From: Paenibacillus silagei
GTDB taxonomy: Bacteria; Bacillota; Bacilli; Paenibacillales; Paenibacillaceae
Length of the DNA: 64,000 nucleotides
Assembly: GCF_017874735.1 (NCBI RefSeq)
Contig: NZ_JAGGLV010000018.1
Span: 89,147 to 153,146 of the forward strand
Reading direction: 5' to 3'
The position numbers and the translations under genes were made by a program. Below, piece by piece: positions 60,170 to 64,000 of this stretch. Positions within the stretch are counted from its first letter, which is position 1, and every line of letters begins with the position of its first letter. Under the pieces are notes generated by a model. It did no database searches, was not told the origin of the DNA, and was given only the letters and a program-made list of their open reading frames with translations.

Positions 60170-62089
60170 ATGTCTTTGATGGTCAAAAGTTTACATACAG
60201 CGTTAGTATTGTTTCTGCTTTGCCTAGCCTGCGGAAGCCTCCTGGTGTCCGCGCAGAGTGCTTCCCCCGCCAGTGAGATCAGACATTGGCAGATGAAGTG
60301 GCAGGAGGGGCCGGATGATGGCGGACTCCAGGCTCCTGTAAAGGATGACCAGGGGTGGATTGACGTGGAGGCGAAGGCGGAGATGCCGCGCAAGCCTACC
60401 GGGGTAACCTCCGCCTGGACCAAGATTACTTTGCCCTCCTATCATTACGTGTCCCCCTCCGTCTATATTCAGACGATTTATGCGCTGCATGTGAAGGTGT
60501 ATGTGGAGGACCGGCTGGTTTTTGAAGGAGACCGCGGCTTCATTATGGATAATTATTCCTTGCTTGTGCCTCTGGACATGCGTGATAACGGAAAGACGCT
60601 CTATATCTGGACGCAGACGCTCCAGGACCGGATCGGAATCAAAGAGCAGGTGATGCTCGGTGAGCACAGTCTTCTAATTAAGGACTATATCAAAAACGGA
60701 CTCATAGATGTGATTCTGGGCGGCGCTTTTATCTTCGTGGCGGCGGTGCTGTTTGTATGCGCATTTTTCCTGAACAAGGAGTATTTCCCCGTGGCAGCTT
60801 CGCTGTCCATTGTCATTGCCTCTACTGGTGTGCTCTCTGTAACCTACTCTCCCTTCACATATACCTTCTACAGCTATTTGGGCGGGCTCAGTGTATTTTT
60901 GTTCGATGTGGCGCTGTTGTCCCTGTTACCCGCACTGACCTTCCTGTTCGAGAAAATATTCGGCGCGGGCAAATACGGCATCATCCGCAGGTTCCGCAAA
61001 TTCCAGATGGTCTATTCCTTATTCTGCTGTGTCCTCCTCATTATAAATGCACTCTCCGGGGGCCGGTATCTGAAATTCTATTACTTCATCTCCACCAATA
61101 TTGTCGGCATTATTATGATTCTTCAATTCATTCTGCTGATCGGTTGCGTCATCGTGTTCTCCCTGAAGCGCAATAAGGATGCGATCATCTTCGCCTGCGG
61201 CTTCGGTACGGCTGCCCTTACCGGGGTGTTGGAGCTGATGTGGTATTATTTCAAACGCGGAAATTATGATCTCTTCTACTGGAAGTGGGCGCTGGTTGTG
61301 TTCATTCTCTCGCTGATTGTAATTCTGGGACGGCGGCTGGCGCAGAACCACAGCCAAGTGGTGAAATATTCGCAGGAGCTGGAGCTGTTCAACAACGAAC
61401 TGCAGCGTTCAGAGAAAATGGAGATTATCAGCGAATTGGCAGCATCGGTAGCCCATGAGGTGCGTAACCCGCTCCAGGTGACCCGGGGGTTTCTCCAGCT
61501 GCTCAGCGAGAAGTCGAGCGGGGACGAGCAGAAATACCTGTCCATGGCGCTCAGTGAGCTGGACCGGGCGGCGAGTATTATCACCGATTTTCTGACCTTT
61601 GCCAAGCCGGAATTTGAACAGGTCTCCCTGCTCTATGTGAATGAAGAGTTCATGCATATCCAGAGCATCCTGCTGCCTTTATGCCATTTGAACGGGGGCA
61701 AAATGATTCTGGAGGTGGAAGACGGCCTGCGGGTCAAAGGGAATTCCTCGAAGTTCAAGCAAGCGATGATTAATATCATCAAGAACAGCATTGAATCCCT
61801 GGGGGAGGAAGGCACGATTCATCTGCTGGCGTACAGCCGGGGGGATAAGGTGCATATTCATATTAAGGATAACGGGGCAGGTATGGAACCGGCCGTGCTT
61901 AGCCGTCTGGGCGAGCCGTATTTCTCCTCCAACAAGACGAAGGGCACGGGGCTCGGGCTGATGGTTACCTTCCGTATTATTGAAGCGATGGAGGGCGAAA
62001 TTCGTTTTATGAGCAAAAAAGGAGCCGGAACCGAGTCCATCACCATTCTGCCGCGTGCAGAAGGGCCGGACGATTCCAACTCCCGATAA
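60170..62089 (+). CDS. Membrane sensor histidine kinase (paralogue 2)
   Basis: This is a 639-residue kinase with the same layout as its upstream neighbour: extracellular beta-rich domain, seven to eight helices, then HisKA with ASVAHEVRNPLQVTRG (H429), NIIKNSIESL, DNGAGM and GTGLGLMV. The sequence from SEKMEIISELAAS through the HisKA domain is almost identical in both, whereas the sensory parts have drifted more. CTGAGGTG again precedes the start. The tandem pair clearly arose by duplication, so the two may sense different signals but feed the same target. Confidence 0.92.
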   Translation: MSLMVKSLHTALVLFLLCLACGSLLVSAQSASPASEIRHWQMKWQEGPDDGGLQAPVKDDQGWIDVEAKAEMPRKPTGVTSAWTKITLPSYHYVSPSVYIQTIYALHVKVYVEDRLVFEGDRGFIMDNYSLLVPLDMRDNGKTLYIWTQTLQDRIGIKEQVMLGEHSLLIKDYIKNGLIDVILGGAFIFVAAVLFVCAFFLNKEYFPVAASLSIVIASTGVLSVTYSPFTYTFYSYLGGLSVFLFDVALLSLLPALTFLFEKIFGAGKYGIIRRFRKFQMVYSLFCCVLLIINALSGGRYLKFYYFISTNIVGIIMILQFILLIGCVIVFSLKRNKDAIIFACGFGTAALTGVLELMWYYFKRGNYDLFYWKWALVVFILSLIVILGRRLAQNHSQVVKYSQELELFNNELQRSEKMEIISELAASVAHEVRNPLQVTRGFLQLLSEKSSGDEQKYLSMALSELDRAASIITDFLTFAKPEFEQVSLLYVNEEFMHIQSILLPLCHLNGGKMILEVEDGLRVKGNSSKFKQAMINIIKNSIESLGEEGTIHLLAYSRGDKVHIHIKDNGAGMEPAVLSRLGEPYFSSNKTKGTGLGLMVTFRIIEAMEGEIRFMSKKGAGTESITILPRAEGPDDSNSR

Positions 62090-62112
62090 GATAATAGGTT
62101 GACTTGAATATG

Positions 62113-62352
62113 CTACCAGGTTCCCATTGGGGTGATACGTGTCTTCATTACATCGGAAGAAGGGCTTGGGGGAATGACCAGGTAGAATTCATTAGAGCCT
62201 TCCTCTACGGTCTTCAGTGTAATGTTGTCAGGAAGGTTGATGCCCAGCGCTTCCTGGAGCGCTGCCTTCGGATCTGCAAGCAGTCTTTGTTTGAAAGCCG
62301 GATCTTCCCACGCCTTCTGAATCACCTGATTCTTAAGAACTCCTACTGACAA
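62113..62352 (-). CDS. NHLP-type RiPP precursor peptide
   Basis: This is a 79-residue peptide of the nitrile-hydratase-like leader class. The leader shows KAWEDPAFKQRLLADPKAA (the DPAFKxxLLxDPxxA hallmark), then LGINLPDNITLKTVEE and NEFYLVIPPSP, the usual leader end. The remaining residues SPSSDVMKTRITPMGTW would be the core; it has no Cys, but has three Ser and two Thr. A frame from GTG 62361 would overlap the GAAAGGG binding site; TTG 62352 is spaced correctly. The gene follows an isoprenoid-synthase-fold enzyme gene by about 80 bp on the same strand. No classic RiPP cyclase or transporter is in view. Confidence 0.8.
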   Translation of the reverse strand: MSVGVLKNQVIQKAWEDPAFKQRLLADPKAALQEALGINLPDNITLKTVEEGSNEFYLVIPPSPSSDVMKTRITPMGTW

Positions 62353-62435
62353 TACAATCACCCTTTCAAAATGGTTATAATTGCCTTTTTAGTATAGCAT
62401 AGGCCATTATATAATTCTATTGCTATTTGCATAAA

Positions 62436-63377
62436 TTATGAGAGATTCGAGTGCGAAGACAGCCAGTAATCCAGCCCCCCGCCCAGCAGCAATTGCTTCT
62501 GCGCTTCAATGGCTGCGGCGATTTGCTGCAGGTTCTGCACGAGCACGAGATGGAAGGACACCAGCAAGGGCAGCTGTAAGCTGGCCTCCTCCAGGATGAG
62601 TTGGTTGGCTTGGGCAGTTGCAGCATATCCGGTAAGTCCGCCTGCTACATAGATGAAGTCCTTCACTGTTGATTCGGTCAGTGGTTCTCCTGCGGCCATC
62701 CCGGTACTGGAGCGTACCAGTGACAACAGGCAGTTATAGCTGCTGTCCTCCAGATCCTGCTCCCAATCTTCGTAGTCGTCGAGCAGCTGCAGGGTCAACA
62801 GCACAGTGTGGATCATCGCTTCGGCCTCGGGAATGGAGGAGGACTGGCCGGAGAGCAGCAGTGCGGCCGTGCTGCTGAGCTTAAGCGGGCTGGCCTTATG
62901 GGAGATACGGATGCGGTCATTCAGGAAGTAATCGCTGCCGGCTTCACCGCTCACGCTGTCTGCCCACTCGCTGATGTAACGGCTGAAGCAGGGCCAGAAG
63001 GGAGAGTCCGCCGGGAACAGCGGAAGGTAGGTAGCCAGAAACTCGACATAGAGCAGATTGGCAAGTGGTAGCGCTTCCGCTGCCGAGGCCTCCGGGCTGT
63101 CCATCAGATCATCCTGGAGGAAGAAGTAGAGCATGAGGAAGACGTTACCTGCGGACATCCTGCGGGCCAGTTCAGGACTCAGGCCACAAGGGTCCTGGAG
63201 CCAGAAGGGCAGCAGGTAACAGATGTAATTCTTGTGGCTGTCCGGGTGGAACACGTTGAACTGATTGAGATACGACAGGCCGCGGGCATTAAGCGGCTCT
63301 GGAAACGCAGAGATCACCCTGCGGTTCTCCTCAAAGACCACACGGAGCTCGTCCTCATAAGCATGAAGCCAATCCAT
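62436..63377 (-). CDS. Class I isoprenoid-synthase-fold enzyme
   Basis: This is a 313-residue, mainly helical soluble protein. Two Asp-rich motifs are placed as in polyprenyl or terpene synthases: FFLQDDLMD (DDxxD at about 89-93) and LQLLDDYED (DDxxD at about 200-204), followed by WEQDLEDSSYNCLLSL. These would bind magnesium and a prenyl diphosphate. Whether it makes a terpene or attaches a prenyl group is unknown. A TTG at 63395 is in frame, but AGGAGA at 63385-63390 fits ATG 63377. It is upstream of the RiPP precursor on the same strand, probably as a functional pair. Confidence 0.82.
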   Translation of the reverse strand: MDWLHAYEDELRVVFEENRRVISAFPEPLNARGLSYLNQFNVFHPDSHKNYICYLLPFWLQDPCGLSPELARRMSAGNVFLMLYFFLQDDLMDSPEASAAEALPLANLLYVEFLATYLPLFPADSPFWPCFSRYISEWADSVSGEAGSDYFLNDRIRISHKASPLKLSSTAALLLSGQSSSIPEAEAMIHTVLLTLQLLDDYEDWEQDLEDSSYNCLLSLVRSSTGMAAGEPLTESTVKDFIYVAGGLTGYAATAQANQLILEEASLQLPLLVSFHLVLVQNLQQIAAAIEAQKQLLLGGGLDYWLSSHSNLS

Positions 63378-63547
63378 AGGCATATCTCCTGTCAATTATG
63401 TATTTTATTTAAAATATTAGGTAAAAAGTGGTTATATGATCACATTATAATCCTGCGAATGACCTATTTCAATCCAAATTTTGTTGCTGTGCGGCGCAGG
63501 ATCGCCGGGAGGAGCAGGAGTGTACCTGATTTCACCGGTTGAAGGCT

Positions 63548-63925
63548 AATGTATGCGTATTAAACCGACCACAATGGGACCGGGGGCGGCGCGTAGGCCA
63601 AATGTAATCGAAAAACCGACCACATTGGGCGTGACGGAGTCGCGTGGAGCAAATGTAATCGAAAAACCGACCACAATGGGACCCGGGGGCAGCACGTAGG
63701 CCAAATGTAATCGAAAAACCGACCATAATGGGACCGGGGGCAGCGCGTAGGCCAAATGTAATCGAAAAACCGACCATAATGGGACCGGGGGCAGCGCGTA
63801 GGCCAAATGTAATCGAAAAACCGACCATAATGGAACCGGGGGCAGCACGTAGGCCAAATGTAATCGAAAAACCGACCACAATGGAACCGGGGGCAGCACG
63901 TAAGCCAAATGTAATCGAAAAACAG
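63548..63925 (+). repeat. 51-bp tandem array D (eight copies), related to array C
   Basis: Copies of AATGTAATCGAAAAACCGAC followed by CACAAT or CATAAT start at 63548, 63601, 63652, 63704, 63755, 63806, 63857 and 63908, nearly all 51-53 bp apart. The first copy reads AATGTATGCGTATTAAACCG and bridges to array C at 46.3 kb. The second block is GGGACCGGGGGCAGCGCGTA. It lies upstream of the isoprenoid-synthase gene. Confidence 0.92.
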
Positions 63926-64000
63926 GCATGACAAGACAGAGGCCTTGTCACCCCCAGGAATGAAAATAAGTGGGTGGCATCCGTCGCATCCATTCTAAAT

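Noticed and set aside
63532..63993. Minus-strand frame with FSITFGLRAAPG repeats, and the plus-strand counterpart
   Set aside because: Frames forced open by array D on both strands, with no recognisable protein family.

Overview
The window looks like chromosomal DNA from a Gram-positive, spore-forming member of the Paenibacillaceae, most likely Paenibacillus. This is inferred from strong AAGGAGG-type ribosome binding sites, many Gram-positive lipoproteins, an S-layer-homology protein, several copper-amine-oxidase-type stalk domains, an aa3-type menaquinol oxidase (qoxABCD), a YtrA-type GntR/ABC operon and two sporulation-kinase-like histidine kinases. I found no rRNA, tRNA, phage, transposase or CRISPR array.

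Layout. 1-5.9 kb: a DUF2294 protein, then an operon for NitT/TauT-type ABC uptake of an unknown solute with a RutB-like cysteine hydrolase and an MFS exporter. 6.4-24.6 kb: a large divergent cluster. On the minus strand are three membrane-protein genes, one of them only 50 codons. On the plus strand are a VWA protein, a giant FtsZ/tubulin-like protein, a protein that looks like a GTP-loop-less paralogue of it, a second VWA membrane protein, a beta-rich protein, a zinc-ribbon GTPase and a GAP1-N2-like membrane protein. The set resembles a tubulin/VWA/GTPase system proposed from comparative genomics as membrane-remodelling or conflict machinery, and I regard it as the most interesting part of the window.

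26-33.2 kb: a cobalamin riboswitch precedes an S-layer-anchored, transcobalamin-like protein, a DUF4430 lipoprotein and a complete ECF transporter (T, fused A-A', S), which together read as a surface-to-membrane vitamin B12 uptake relay. 33.3-45.4 kb: a chemoreceptor, a propeller lipoprotein, qoxABCD, a polysaccharide deacetylase and the GntR/ABC operon. 45.7-57.9 kb: mainly housekeeping and stress genes (Mug glycosylase, TagO-like transferase, HAD phosphatase, MhqO-like dioxygenase with a palindromic operator, AAC(3)-family protein, Mn-pyrophosphatase, pirin, cyclophilin lipoprotein), plus a CLC-F fluoride exporter behind a textbook fluoride riboswitch. 58.2-63.4 kb: two tandem paralogous histidine kinases without a response regulator, then a minus-strand pair of an NHLP-type RiPP precursor and an isoprenoid-synthase-fold enzyme.

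A recurrent feature is intergenic tandem arrays with a 51-bp period, in at least three sequence families at three loci (17.5-18.1, 46.3-46.8, 63.5-63.9 kb). The last two loci share a core motif although they lie 17 kb apart. A 39-bp array (24.7-25.1 kb), an 85-bp duplication and a hexanucleotide array add to this.
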